Source: Flavobacteriaceae bacterium PS02336 (GTDB taxonomy: Bacteria > Bacteroidota > Bacteroidia > Flavobacteriales > Flavobacteriaceae). From it: DNA of 64,000 bases. The notes beneath the pieces were generated by a model, which worked only from the letters and a program-made list of their open reading frames with translations, was not told where the DNA came from and searched no databases. The translations under genes were made by a program, and so were the position numbers. Location of the stretch: contig JASCOF010000006.1 of the NCBI GenBank assembly GCA_029960065.1, positions 62,001 to 126,000 on the forward strand, in the 5' to 3' direction. Shown here piece by piece: positions 1-9,397 of this stretch. Each line of letters begins with the position of its first letter. The first letter of the stretch is position 1.

Positions 1-60
1 CATTTTATCAAAATTTTCAGAACAAGGATTTACTATTTCTAAGGTGAATTTCTTTTTCAT
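1..60 (-). CDS. Partial CDS, N-terminus only; flavobacterial protein of the 'NPCSE.FDKM' family
   Basis: The reverse strand reads an ATG at position 60 followed by 19 further codons with no stop before the window edge. The peptide is MKKKFTLEIVNPCSENFDKM. From memory, this opening is typical of a flavobacterial family whose N-terminal domain goes on with a Cys-rich motif and is often followed by a carboxypeptidase-regulatory-like or TonB-type domain. That assignment rests on 20 residues, so the downstream domains are unknown. The gene is read away from the rpo operon and is separated from it by two hairpins. Confidence 0.55.
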   Translation of the reverse strand, partial: MKKKFTLEIVNPCSENFDKM

Positions 61-186
61 ACTCTAATTTCTTAAGTTAAAATCTTTCAAAAATGATTCT
101 CATATATATAGAGTGTAATTTTTATTAAAAGGTTGGGAAGAGAATAAAATATTTTAAAAAGAAATCTCAATAATCTACAAACAAAA

Positions 187-215
187 AAAAGCGCTAATAT
201 TTTATTAGCGCTTTT
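187..215. terminator. Rho-independent terminator hairpin (bidirectional in form)
   Basis: A 9-bp stem GCGCTAATA/TATTAGCGC (191-199 and 203-211) with a 3-nt loop is flanked by A-runs on the left and T-runs on the right, so it could terminate in either direction. It lies between the partial gene at the left edge and the rpoC/DUF3467 end. On the minus strand it would stop a short transcript from a possible promoter at 284-291. Confidence 0.7.
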
Positions 216-283
216 CTTTTAATTTGAATTAAATCAACCTTACTAAGTCATTATATTTCAAAAATTAATCTTTCATAGGATTG

Positions 284-291
284 CAAATTTA
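284..291 (-). promoter_or_regulatory. Possible promoter, TAAATTTG -7 element
   Basis: On the minus strand this reads TAAATTTG, matching the Bacteroidota TAnnTTTG element. A transcript would start near 277 and meet the hairpin at 187-215 before reaching the partial gene at 60. It could therefore make a roughly 95-nt leader or small RNA. Such octamers arise by chance in AT-rich DNA, so support is weak. The rest of 61-408 shows no coding potential, only the two hairpins. Confidence 0.3.
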
Positions 292-377
292 CTTCAATAC
301 AGTACCGAAAAGAAATTTTGTCGATTAAAGCAATTTAAATCGGATAAAATGCAATATATCATACCTATAGAAATAAA

Positions 378-403
378 AAAGCCCCATTTAAAAATGGGGC
401 TTT
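378..403 (-). terminator. Terminator of the rpoB-rpoC-DUF3467 transcription unit
   Basis: A GCCCCATTT/AAATGGGGC stem lies directly after the stop codon of the DUF3467 gene. On the minus strand it is followed by a run of six T. This is a canonical intrinsic terminator at the end of the long ribosomal-protein/RNA-polymerase operon. Confidence 0.85.
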
Positions 404-408
404 AAAAT

Positions 409-720
409 TTATGCTTGTCCCGTAGGACCAAAATTAAGCGGAATTGGTGCTTGCTCCGTCTCTTTGATCTCGCCATGAGCTGCCTCAAATCTGTGGATAT
501 TTTCACCTATTGCTCTTAACAATCTTTTAGCATGTTGTGGTGTCAAGACAATTCTTGATTTTACCTTGGCTTTAGGAATACCTGGCATAATACTCACAAA
601 ATCTAAAACAAACTCAGATGATGAGTGATTAATAATTGCAAGATTAGAATAAATTCCTTCCGCAATAGTTTCGTCCAACTCAATGTTAATTTGTTCTTGT
701 TGTTGTTTCGGATTACTCAT
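409..720 (-). CDS. DUF3467 domain-containing protein
   Basis: A 103-residue protein matching the DUF3467 family from memory. It has a beta-rich core (ISSEFVLDF-like strand, then a PKAKVKSRIVLTP motif) followed by a helix containing HAKRLLRAIGENI. The family is widespread in Bacteria and in Bacteroidota sits directly after rpoC. Here only 10 bp separate it from the rpoC stop, and it ends at the operon terminator, so it is almost surely co-transcribed with RNA polymerase. The molecular function is not established. Its fixed position suggests a role linked to transcription or to correct expression of beta-prime, but that is inference. Confidence 0.85.
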   Translation of the reverse strand: MSNPKQQQEQINIELDETIAEGIYSNLAIINHSSSEFVLDFVSIMPGIPKAKVKSRIVLTPQHAKRLLRAIGENIHRFEAAHGEIKETEQAPIPLNFGPTGQA

Positions 721-730
721 AGTTTCCTAA

Positions 731-3700
731 TTAATAAATGTATTCTTCTTTATTAGCCATCATTTCGTTGTAATCGTCTTTAGATCCTACGATTGTATGA
801 TCGTATTCTCTCATACCAGTTCCCGCAGGAATTCTGTGTCCAACAATTACATTTTCTTTTAATCCTTCTAGATCATCTACTTTACCAGCTACAGCAGCTT
901 CGTTAAGTACTTTCGTTGTCTCCTGGAATGAAGCCGCAGAAATGAATGATTTAGTTTGTAACGAAGCTCTTGTAATACCTTGTAAAACTGGCGTTGCAGT
1001 TGCAGTAATTACGTCTCTTGCTACAACAAGATTTTTATCTGTACGTTTCAATAATGAATTTTCATCACGCAATTCACGAGGTGTAATAATCTGACCTGGT
1101 TTCAATACTGAAGAATCTCCAGCATCTTCAACCACTTTCATACCATATAATTTATCGTTTTGAACGATGAAATCTTTAGTATGGATTAATTGGTCTTCTA
1201 AGAATAAAGTATCTCCTGGATCCTCAACTCTTACTTTACGCATCATTTGACGAATTACAACCTCAAAGTGCTTATCATTAATTTTTACCCCTTGTAAACG
1301 GTAAACCTCTTGAATTTCATTTACCAAGTACTGTTGAACAGCAGCTGGACCTTGAATTCTTAAGATATCATCTGGTGTAATCGCACCGTCAGACAATGGA
1401 ACTCCCGCTCTTACGAAGTCATTTTCTTGTACTAAGATTTGGCTAGAAAGTTTAACTAAATACTTTTTAATTTCACCAAATTTAGATTCGATAACGATCT
1501 CACGGTTACCTCTTTTAATTTTTCCGAAAGATACAACACCATCAATTTCAGATACAACTGCTGGGTTTGAAGGGTTACGAGCCTCTAAAAGCTCAGTAAT
1601 TCTTGGTAAACCTCCCGTAATATCGCCTGCTTTAGAAGAACGACGTGGGATTTTTACTAATACTTTACCTGCTTTAATTTTCTCACCGTTTTCAACCATT
1701 AAGTGTGCACCTACTGGTAAGTTGTAAGAACGAATCAATTCACCTTCTTTACCGTAAACTAATAAAGTTGGGATTAATTTTTTGTTTCTAGCCTCAGAAA
1801 TTACTTTTTCTTGGAAACCAGTCTGCTCATCGATCTCAACCATGAACGATTGACCTTGCTCTAAATCTTCGTAAGCAATCTTACCAGTAAATTCAGAAAC
1901 AATTACACCGTTATATGGATCCCATTTACAGATTACAGTTCCTTTTGCAACAGTATCTCCATCATTAACAAAAATACTAGATCCGTAAGGAATGTTATGT
2001 GTGTTTAAAACAATTCCAGTTTTCTCGTCAACTAATTTCAACTCAGTTGAACGTGAAACTACGATATCAACAGAGTTACCTTCTCCATCTTCTCCTTTAA
2101 CTGTTTTTAAATCTTCAATTTCAAGTCTACCGTTAAATCTTGTAATAATACTAGACTCTTCAGAGATACCTCCAGCAACCCCTCCAACGTGGAACGTACG
2201 AAGTGTTAACTGTGTACCTGGCTCTCCAATAGACTGAGCTGCAATAACTCCGACAGCTTCACCTCTTTGTGTCATCTTACCAGTAGCTAAGTTTCTACCG
2301 TAACATTTAGCACAAATACCTTTTAAAGCCTCACAAGTTAATGGAGATCTAACCTCTACTTTTTCAATTGGAGAAGCTTCGATAGTTCTCATAATTGCTT
2401 CAGTAATTTGTTGACCAGATTGAACCATTACTTCATTAGTAAGTGGATTTATAACATCTTGCAATGCAACACGTCCTAAAATTCTTTCTCCTAAAGATTC
2501 AACGATTTCCTCATTTTTCTTCAATGCAGAAACTTCAACACCTCTTAATGTTCCACAATCTTCGATGTTAACAATAACATCTTGAGAAACGTCATGAAGC
2601 CTTCTTGTTAAGTAACCAGCATCGGCCGTTTTAAGAGCCGTATCCGCAAGACCTTTACGAGCACCGTGAGTAGAAATGAAGTACTCAAGGATCGAAAGAC
2701 CTTCCTTAAAGTTAGAAAGAATCGGGTTTTCAATAATCTCACCACCACCAGCAGTAGATTTTTTAGGCTTAGCCATCAAACCACGCATACCAGTTAACTG
2801 ACGAATCTGTTCCTTAGAACCCCTCGCCCCAGAGTCAAGCATCATATATACAGAGTTGAAACCTTGTTGGTCTTCTCTAATATTTTTCATTGCTAATTCT
2901 GTTAACTGCGCATTTGCTGAAGTCCATACGTCAATAACTTGGTTGTAACGCTCGTTATTTGTAATAAGACCCATGTTATAGTTAGTTGAGATACCTTCAA
3001 CTTGCTCTCTGGCATCTGCAATTAACTTAGTTTTTTGTTCTGGAATTCTAATATCACCTAAAGAGAATGATAAACCTCCTCTAAATGCGAATTTATACCC
3101 CATATCTTTCATATTATCCAAGAAAGCTGCCGTTGTAGGTACATCTGTCACACTTAAAATGTGTCCGATAATGTCTCTAAGGTTTTTCTTAGTCAATACG
3201 TCATTGATATATCCAGCTGCTTCAGGTACTACTTCGTTAAATAATACACGTCCTGCAGTTGTTTGAATGATTTTGTACACTAATTCTCCAGCATCATTAA
3301 AATCTTTTGCTCTAATTTTCACACGAGCATTCAATTCTAATCTTCCTTCGTTTAATGCAATGTTTACTTCTTCAGCAGAATAGAAAGTCAAATCTTGACC
3401 TAAAATAATGTGATCTTCTGTAGAAATACGCTCTTTGGTCATATAGTAAAGACCCAAGACCATGTCCTGAGAAGGTACAGTAATTGGAGCACCATTTGCA
3501 GGGTTCAATATATTGTGAGAAGCCAACATTAATAATTGTGCCTCCAAAATAGCCTCTGGCCCTAATGGTAAGTGAACCGCCATCTGGTCACCATCGAAAT
3601 CGGCGTTGAATGCCGTACATACTAATGGGTGTAACTGGATCGCTTTTCCTTCAATTAATTTTGGCTGGAAAGCCTGAATACCAAGTCTGTGCAAAGTAGG

Positions 3701-5038
3701 AGCACGGTTCAGTAATACTGGGTGTCCTTTAATTACATTTTCTAAAATATCCCAAACTACCGGCTCTTTTTTGTCAATGATTTTCTTAGCAGATTTTACT
3801 GTTTTTACAATACCTCTTTCAATCAATTTACGGATAACAAAAGGTTTGTATAACTCAGATGCCATATCTTTTGGCAATCCACATTCGAATAATTTTAACT
3901 CAGGACCAACAACAATTACCGAACGAGCAGAATAATCCACACGTTTTCCAAGTAAGTTTTGACGGAAACGTCCTTGTTTACCTTTTAAGGAATCAGATAA
4001 TGATTTTAATGGTCTGTTAGATTCTGTTTTAACAGCAGAAGCTTTACGAGTGTTATCAAATAATGAATCTACAGATTCTTGTAACATACGTTTTTCGTTT
4101 CTTAAGATAACTTCTGGAGCTTTAATCTCCATTAATCTTTTCAAACGGTTGTTACGGATGATTACACGACGATATAAATCGTTCAAATCTGAAGTTGCAA
4201 AACGACCTCCATCAAGTGGCACAAGCGGACGTAATTCTGGCGGGATAACTGGAACCACTTTCATAATCATCCATTCTGGACGGTTTTCGCGGTTTTCATT
4301 AGACTCACGGAAAGACTCAACAACTTGTAATCTTTTTAAAGCTTCAGTTTTACGTTGTTTAGATGTTTCGTTGTTAGCGCTGTGTCTTAATTCATAAGAT
4401 AAAGCATCTAAGTCAATACGAGCTAATAAATCCATAATACACTCTGCTCCCATTTTGGCAACAAATTTATTAGGATCTAAATCATCTAAATATTGGTTTT
4501 CTTGTGGAAGAGTATCTAAAATGTTTAAGTATTCTTCTTCAGTTAAGAAATCTAATCTTTGTAATGATTCTCCGTCTGCATTTTTAGCAATACCAGCTTG
4601 GATTACTACGTATCTTTCGTAGTAAATGATCATATCTAATTTCTTAGATGGAAGACCAAGGATATAACCAATTTTGTTTGGAAGAGAACGGAAATACCAG
4701 ATATGAGCAATTGGCACAACAAGGTTGATGTGCCCTACTCTATCACGACGTACTTTTTTCTCAGTAACTTCAACACCACAACGGTCACAGATGATACCTT
4801 TGTAACGAATTCTTTTATACTTACCACAAGCACATTCGAAATCTTTTACTGGTCCGAAGATTCTTTCGCAGAAAAGTCCGTCACGCTCTGGTTTGTGCGT
4901 TCTATAGTTAATAGTTTCTGGCTTTAAAACCTCTCCTCTTGATTCTTTCAAGATAGATTCTGGTGAAGCCAATCCAATAGAAATTTTGTTAAATCTTTTT
5001 ACTGGATTTTTATCTTTATTGTTTCTGTTATTCATCAT
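731..5038 (-). CDS. rpoC: DNA-directed RNA polymerase subunit beta-prime
   Basis: This 1435-residue protein is the full length expected for Bacteroidota beta-prime. An N-terminal zinc-binding motif has cysteines at about 69, 71, 84 and 87. The catalytic magnesium loop NADFDGDQM lies at 478-486. The bridge-helix/trigger-loop region includes the GVIAAQSIGEPGTQLTLRTF stretch, and a second cysteine cluster (GTLRG to CAKCYG) lies before it. The subunit forms the active site and DNA clamp of RNA polymerase. The start is one of two adjacent Met codons. The gene follows rpoB after an unusually long spacer of 283 bp and is followed after 10 bp by the DUF3467 gene. Confidence 0.98.
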   Translation of the reverse strand: MMNNRNNKDKNPVKRFNKISIGLASPESILKESRGEVLKPETINYRTHKPERDGLFCERIFGPVKDFECACGKYKRIRYKGIICDRCGVEVTEKKVRRDRVGHINLVVPIAHIWYFRSLPNKIGYILGLPSKKLDMIIYYERYVVIQAGIAKNADGESLQRLDFLTEEEYLNILDTLPQENQYLDDLDPNKFVAKMGAECIMDLLARIDLDALSYELRHSANNETSKQRKTEALKRLQVVESFRESNENRENRPEWMIMKVVPVIPPELRPLVPLDGGRFATSDLNDLYRRVIIRNNRLKRLMEIKAPEVILRNEKRMLQESVDSLFDNTRKASAVKTESNRPLKSLSDSLKGKQGRFRQNLLGKRVDYSARSVIVVGPELKLFECGLPKDMASELYKPFVIRKLIERGIVKTVKSAKKIIDKKEPVVWDILENVIKGHPVLLNRAPTLHRLGIQAFQPKLIEGKAIQLHPLVCTAFNADFDGDQMAVHLPLGPEAILEAQLLMLASHNILNPANGAPITVPSQDMVLGLYYMTKERISTEDHIILGQDLTFYSAEEVNIALNEGRLELNARVKIRAKDFNDAGELVYKIIQTTAGRVLFNEVVPEAAGYINDVLTKKNLRDIIGHILSVTDVPTTAAFLDNMKDMGYKFAFRGGLSFSLGDIRIPEQKTKLIADAREQVEGISTNYNMGLITNNERYNQVIDVWTSANAQLTELAMKNIREDQQGFNSVYMMLDSGARGSKEQIRQLTGMRGLMAKPKKSTAGGGEIIENPILSNFKEGLSILEYFISTHGARKGLADTALKTADAGYLTRRLHDVSQDVIVNIEDCGTLRGVEVSALKKNEEIVESLGERILGRVALQDVINPLTNEVMVQSGQQITEAIMRTIEASPIEKVEVRSPLTCEALKGICAKCYGRNLATGKMTQRGEAVGVIAAQSIGEPGTQLTLRTFHVGGVAGGISEESSIITRFNGRLEIEDLKTVKGEDGEGNSVDIVVSRSTELKLVDEKTGIVLNTHNIPYGSSIFVNDGDTVAKGTVICKWDPYNGVIVSEFTGKIAYEDLEQGQSFMVEIDEQTGFQEKVISEARNKKLIPTLLVYGKEGELIRSYNLPVGAHLMVENGEKIKAGKVLVKIPRRSSKAGDITGGLPRITELLEARNPSNPAVVSEIDGVVSFGKIKRGNREIVIESKFGEIKKYLVKLSSQILVQENDFVRAGVPLSDGAITPDDILRIQGPAAVQQYLVNEIQEVYRLQGVKINDKHFEVVIRQMMRKVRVEDPGDTLFLEDQLIHTKDFIVQNDKLYGMKVVEDAGDSSVLKPGQIITPRELRDENSLLKRTDKNLVVARDVITATATPVLQGITRASLQTKSFISAASFQETTKVLNEAAVAGKVDDLEGLKENVIVGHRIPAGTGMREYDHTIVGSKDDYNEMMANKEEYIY

Positions 5039-5321
5039 AGTTTTTACTATTGATTTATTTGCAATTAAAAAATTGAATTTAGATTTATAATCTACTCTCT
5101 AAAAACTAAAGAGTTAATCATTCAGCTACTACCTCGGGTTACTTCTCTAAACCTCAAATTCTTATTTGAAGCGCTAGTTATAAAATGCCTTGCATTGTTA
5201 TAAAAAATCGGAACGGTTTACGGGTATAAATCTTTAAAAACTTGTAACATTTAGTAAACGGTCTCAGTCCCAGTTTTCAGTGCTAAACTGAATACTGAGA
5301 CTGTGACTGAAAACTTTTTAT
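5039..5321 (-). other. Long rpoB-rpoC spacer
   Basis: Most bacteria have tens of bases between rpoB and rpoC; here there are 283 bp. There is no open frame of note. The 5261-5316 part holds a CTGAG/CAGTC repeat that can fold into a hairpin (GTCTCAGT at 5261-5268 with ACTGAGAC at 5294-5301, and inner CAGTTT/AAACTG). The rest is AT-rich without an obvious TAnnTTTG promoter. Confidence 0.6.
5261..5316 (-). repeat. CAGTC/CTGAG-type repeat just after the rpoB stop codon
   Basis: Read on the rpoB strand, AGTTTTCAGTCACAGTCTCA begins 5 bases after the TAA stop and continues as degenerate hexamers (CAGTCA, CAGTCT, CAGTAT). It forms a hairpin with 8-bp outer and 6-bp inner stems. Related elements lie directly after the stop codons of the glucosaminidase gene (43966-43996) and the DUF4136 gene (50730-50759), in the same orientation relative to the gene. 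Confidence 0.65.
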
Positions 5322-8300
5322 TTATTCTTCCAAACGAAGATCTAGACCTAGACCTTTCAATTCGTGCATTAATACATTGAATGATTCTGGCAAACCTGGT
5401 TCTGGCATAGTTTCTCCCTTAACGATAGCTTCGTAAGTTTTAGCTCTACCAATAACGTCATCAGACTTAACAGTTAAGATTTCACGTAAAGTACTAGAAG
5501 CTCCATAAGCCTCAAGTGCCCAAACCTCCATCTCTCCAAAACGCTGACCTCCAAATTGAGCCTTACCTCCAAGTGGTTGCTGCGTAATCAATGAGTATGG
5601 TCCGATAGAACGTGCGTGCATCTTATCATCAACCATGTGTCCTAATTTAAGCATGTAAATTACACCCACAGTTGCTTTTTGTGCAAAACGCTCTCCAGTT
5701 CCACCATCATAAAGATAAGTATGTCCGAAACGTGGTACGTTAGCCTCATCAGTCAAAGCATTGATTTCGTCTAGAGAAGCACCGTCGAAAATTGGAGTAG
5801 CAAATTTTCTACCCAAGTTCATACCAGCCCATCCAAGAACAGTCTCATAAATCTGACCAATGTTCATACGTGAAGGTACCCCAAGTGGATTCAATACGAT
5901 ATCTACTGGTGTTCCATCCTCTAAGAAAGGCATATCTTCATGACGAACGATTCTAGCAACAATACCTTTGTTACCGTGACGTCCCGCCATTTTATCACCA
6001 ACTTTTAACTTACGTTTTTTAGCGATATAGATTTTAGCCAATTTCAAGATTCCAGATGGTAATTCATCTCCAACTGTAATAGTGAATTTCTCTCTTCTTA
6101 AAGCTCCTTGTAAGTCGTTCAGCTTAATTTTATAGTTATGAATTAAATCATTAACCATTTTATTTGTAGCATCATCAGCAACCCATTGACCTTTACTTAA
6201 GTGAGCAAAATCTTCTACTGCGTAAAGCATTTTTTGAGTATATTTTTTACCTTTTGGTAAAACTTCTTCACCCAAATCATTCATTACACCTTGAGATGTT
6301 TTTCCGTTAACGATCAAGAATAACTTCTCAACCAATCTGTCTTTTAATTCAACAAATTTAGTTTCGAATTCCATTTCTAAAGCGCCTAAAGCATCTTTAT
6401 CCTGAGTACGTTTACGTTTATCTTTTACGGCTCTTGCAAATAATTTTTTGTCAAGAACTACACCATGTAAAGATGGAGAAGCTTTTAATGAAGCATCTTT
6501 TACATCACCTGCTTTATCCCCGAAGATTGCACGAAGCAATTTCTCCTCTGGAGTAGGATCTGATTCTCCTTTTGGTGTAATTTTTCCGATTAGAATGTCG
6601 CCAGGTTTAACCTCTGCTCCAATTCTGATCATACCGTTTTCATCTAAATCTTTAGTAGCCTCTTCAGAAACGTTAGGAATATCGTTTGTTAACTCTTCGT
6701 TTCCTAACTTAGTATCTCTAACCTCTAATGAATAATCATCAACGTGGATAGATGTAAAAATATCATCACGAACTACTTTCTCAGAAATTACAATCGCATC
6801 CTCGAAGTTGTACCCTTTCCATGGCATGAACGCAACTTTTAAGTTTCTACCTAAAGCTAATTCACCATTTTGAGTAGCATATCCTTCCGATAATACTTGT
6901 CCAGGAATAACTCTGTCACCTTTTCTTACGATTGGTTTCAAGTTGATACTTGTTCCTTGGTTGGTTTTTCTAAATTTAATTAAGTTGTACGTTTTCTCGT
7001 CAGCATCAAAACTTACCATTCTCTCGTCTTCTGTACGATCGTATTTAATAGTAATGATGTTAGCATCAACATATTCAACAGTTCCATGCCCTTCAGCATT
7101 GATTAATACTCTTGAATCTGAAGCTACCTGACGCTCTAAACCTGTACCTACGATTGGTGCTTCAGGACGGATCAAAGGAACTGCCTGACGCATCATGTTA
7201 GATCCCATCAACGCACGGTTCGCATCATCATGCTCCAAGAAAGGAATCAATGACGCAGAAATCGAAGCGATCTGGTTAGGAGCAACGTCTGTATAATGAA
7301 CTACTGATGGCTCAACAACTGGGAAGTCACCTTCCTCACGAGCAATAACATTGCTTGCTGTAATCTTACCAGAAGCATCCATTTCAATGTTTGCCTGAGC
7401 AATCATTTTACCTTCTTCTTCTTCAGCACTTAAGTAAACTGGAGTACTTTCTAAATCAACTACACCATTTGTTACTTTACGGTATGGAGTTTCGATGAAT
7501 CCCATTCCGTTTACTTTTGCATAAACACCAAGAGATGAAATCAAACCAATGTTTGGTCCCTCAGGAGTTTCAATCGGACATAAACGACCATAGTGCGTAT
7601 AGTGAACGTCACGAACCTCGAAACCAGCTCTTTCTCTCGAAAGTCCACCTGGTCCAAGTGCAGAAAGTCTTCTTTTGTGTGTAATCTCAGCTAATGGATT
7701 CGTTTGGTCCATAAATTGAGATAACTGGTTAGTTCCAAAAAAAGAGTTGATAACTGATGATAATGTTTTAGCATTGATCAAATCAATTGGTGTAAACACC
7801 TCGTTATCTCTAACGTTCATTCTCTCACGAATAGTTCTAGCCATACGTGCTAAACCAACACCGAATTGTTGAGACAATTGTTCACCAACTGTTCTAACAC
7901 GACGGTTTGATAAGTGATCAATATCATCAATCTCTGCTTTAGAGTTGATCAATTCGATCAAATATTTTACGATTGTAATAATATCTTCTTTGGTAAGCAC
8001 TTGCTTATCCATAGGGATATCTAAATTCAATTTTTTGTTCATTCTGTAACGACCAACTTCACCTAAGTTATAACGTTGATCAGAGAAGAACAATTTATCT
8101 ATAATACCACGAGCAGTTTCCTCATCAGGCGGCTCAGCGTTACGCAACTGACGGTAAATGTGCTCTACAGCTTCTTTTTCAGAGTTTGTTGGATCTTTTT
8201 GTAACGTATTGTGGATAATAGCATAATCTGCTTGGTTATTATCCTCTTTGTGTAACAAAATAGATTTAACGTTAGAATCGATAATCTCTTCAACATTATC

Positions 8301-9137
8301 TTTGTCGATAATAGTGTCACGATCAAGGATGATTTCGTTACGCTCGATAGAAACTACTTCTCCAGTATCCTCATCAACGAAATCCTCGTGCCATGTGTTC
8401 AATACACGTGCAGCAAGTCTTCTTCCAATATATTTCTTAATACCAGTTTTAGAAACTTTAATTTCTTCCGCTAAGTCGAAAATTTCAAGGATATCCTTAT
8501 CTCTTTCGAAACCGATAGCACGGAATAAAGTTGTTACAGGTAATTTTTTCTTTCTATCGATATAAGCGTACATTACGCTGTTAATATCTGTAGAGAATTC
8601 TATCCAAGATCCTTTAAAAGGAATTACTCTTGCAGAATAAAGTTTAGTTCCATTTGCGTGGAATGACTGTCCAAAGAAAACCCCAGGAGAACGGTGTAAT
8701 TGTGACACTACAACACGCTCGGCACCATTGATTACAAAAGTACCACTTGGAGTCATATAAGGTATTGTTCCAAGATAAACATCTTGTACAATTGTTTCAA
8801 AATCTTCGTGTTCTGGATCTGTACAGTATAGTTTTAACCTAGCTTTTAAAGGCACACTATAAGTAAGACCTCTCTCTATACATTCTTGAATTGTATAACG
8901 TGGTGGATCAACAAAATAATCTAGGAATTCCAATACAAAGTTGTTTCTTGTATCTGTAATTGGGAAGTTTTCCATGAAGGTATTGTATAACCCTTCGTTG
9001 CCTCTTTCGTCAGATTTCGTTTCTAATTGAAAGAAATCTTTAAAAGATTTAACCTGAACATCAAGAAAATCTGGATAGTCAGGGATATTTTTTGTAGAGG
9101 CAAAATTCAATCTTTCAGTCTGATTTGTTATCATCAA
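5322..9137 (-). CDS. rpoB: DNA-directed RNA polymerase subunit beta
   Basis: This 1271-residue protein has the full beta-subunit layout. The N-terminal lobe and protrusion are followed by the rifampicin-pocket region (FGTNQLSQFMDQ, then HKRRLSALGPGG and PIETPEGPNIGLI), which has the common rifampicin-sensitive residues. The C-terminal half has the GDKMAGRHGNKG motif and the final clamp segment with GGQRFGEMEVWALEAYGA. It pairs with beta-prime to form the catalytic core. It follows rplL by 184-260 bp with a hairpin in between and precedes rpoC. Either of two Met codons at the start could be used. Confidence 0.98.
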   Translation of the reverse strand: MMITNQTERLNFASTKNIPDYPDFLDVQVKSFKDFFQLETKSDERGNEGLYNTFMENFPITDTRNNFVLEFLDYFVDPPRYTIQECIERGLTYSVPLKARLKLYCTDPEHEDFETIVQDVYLGTIPYMTPSGTFVINGAERVVVSQLHRSPGVFFGQSFHANGTKLYSARVIPFKGSWIEFSTDINSVMYAYIDRKKKLPVTTLFRAIGFERDKDILEIFDLAEEIKVSKTGIKKYIGRRLAARVLNTWHEDFVDEDTGEVVSIERNEIILDRDTIIDKDNVEEIIDSNVKSILLHKEDNNQADYAIIHNTLQKDPTNSEKEAVEHIYRQLRNAEPPDEETARGIIDKLFFSDQRYNLGEVGRYRMNKKLNLDIPMDKQVLTKEDIITIVKYLIELINSKAEIDDIDHLSNRRVRTVGEQLSQQFGVGLARMARTIRERMNVRDNEVFTPIDLINAKTLSSVINSFFGTNQLSQFMDQTNPLAEITHKRRLSALGPGGLSRERAGFEVRDVHYTHYGRLCPIETPEGPNIGLISSLGVYAKVNGMGFIETPYRKVTNGVVDLESTPVYLSAEEEEGKMIAQANIEMDASGKITASNVIAREEGDFPVVEPSVVHYTDVAPNQIASISASLIPFLEHDDANRALMGSNMMRQAVPLIRPEAPIVGTGLERQVASDSRVLINAEGHGTVEYVDANIITIKYDRTEDERMVSFDADEKTYNLIKFRKTNQGTSINLKPIVRKGDRVIPGQVLSEGYATQNGELALGRNLKVAFMPWKGYNFEDAIVISEKVVRDDIFTSIHVDDYSLEVRDTKLGNEELTNDIPNVSEEATKDLDENGMIRIGAEVKPGDILIGKITPKGESDPTPEEKLLRAIFGDKAGDVKDASLKASPSLHGVVLDKKLFARAVKDKRKRTQDKDALGALEMEFETKFVELKDRLVEKLFLIVNGKTSQGVMNDLGEEVLPKGKKYTQKMLYAVEDFAHLSKGQWVADDATNKMVNDLIHNYKIKLNDLQGALRREKFTITVGDELPSGILKLAKIYIAKKRKLKVGDKMAGRHGNKGIVARIVRHEDMPFLEDGTPVDIVLNPLGVPSRMNIGQIYETVLGWAGMNLGRKFATPIFDGASLDEINALTDEANVPRFGHTYLYDGGTGERFAQKATVGVIYMLKLGHMVDDKMHARSIGPYSLITQQPLGGKAQFGGQRFGEMEVWALEAYGASSTLREILTVKSDDVIGRAKTYEAIVKGETMPEPGLPESFNVLMHELKGLGLDLRLEE

Positions 9138-9338
9138 TGGACAAAATTTTGATTAAAAAAAAGTAATTTTTTTGTGTAAGACACACTGTTTAATCTATAC
9201 TTTCTTATTATAATCAATACATCTTTAAAAATAAACTATAAATGAAGTTCAATTTTTTTTCTTCGTATTGATCAAAAACTTTTTCGTATTTTAAACTATT
9301 TGATAATAAAACTTGATATATTTTATTATACGAAAAAT

Positions 9339-9377
9339 GGTTTAGACCCTTGGATGGTTACATCCAAGGTCTAAACC
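9339..9377 (-). terminator. Strong hairpin between rplL and rpoB, possible partial terminator
   Basis: GGTTTAGACC plus TTGGATG pairs with CATCCAA plus GGTCTAAACC: 17 bp with one bulged base and a GTTA loop. On the minus strand it is followed by a short T-run (ATTTTT). It lies just after rplL and about 200 bp before rpoB. By analogy with the E. coli rplL-rpoB attenuator, it may let some polymerases through and so lower rpoBC output relative to L7/L12. That role is inference. Confidence 0.7.
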
Positions 9378-9397
9378 TAGTTCTAAACTGTGTTTTG

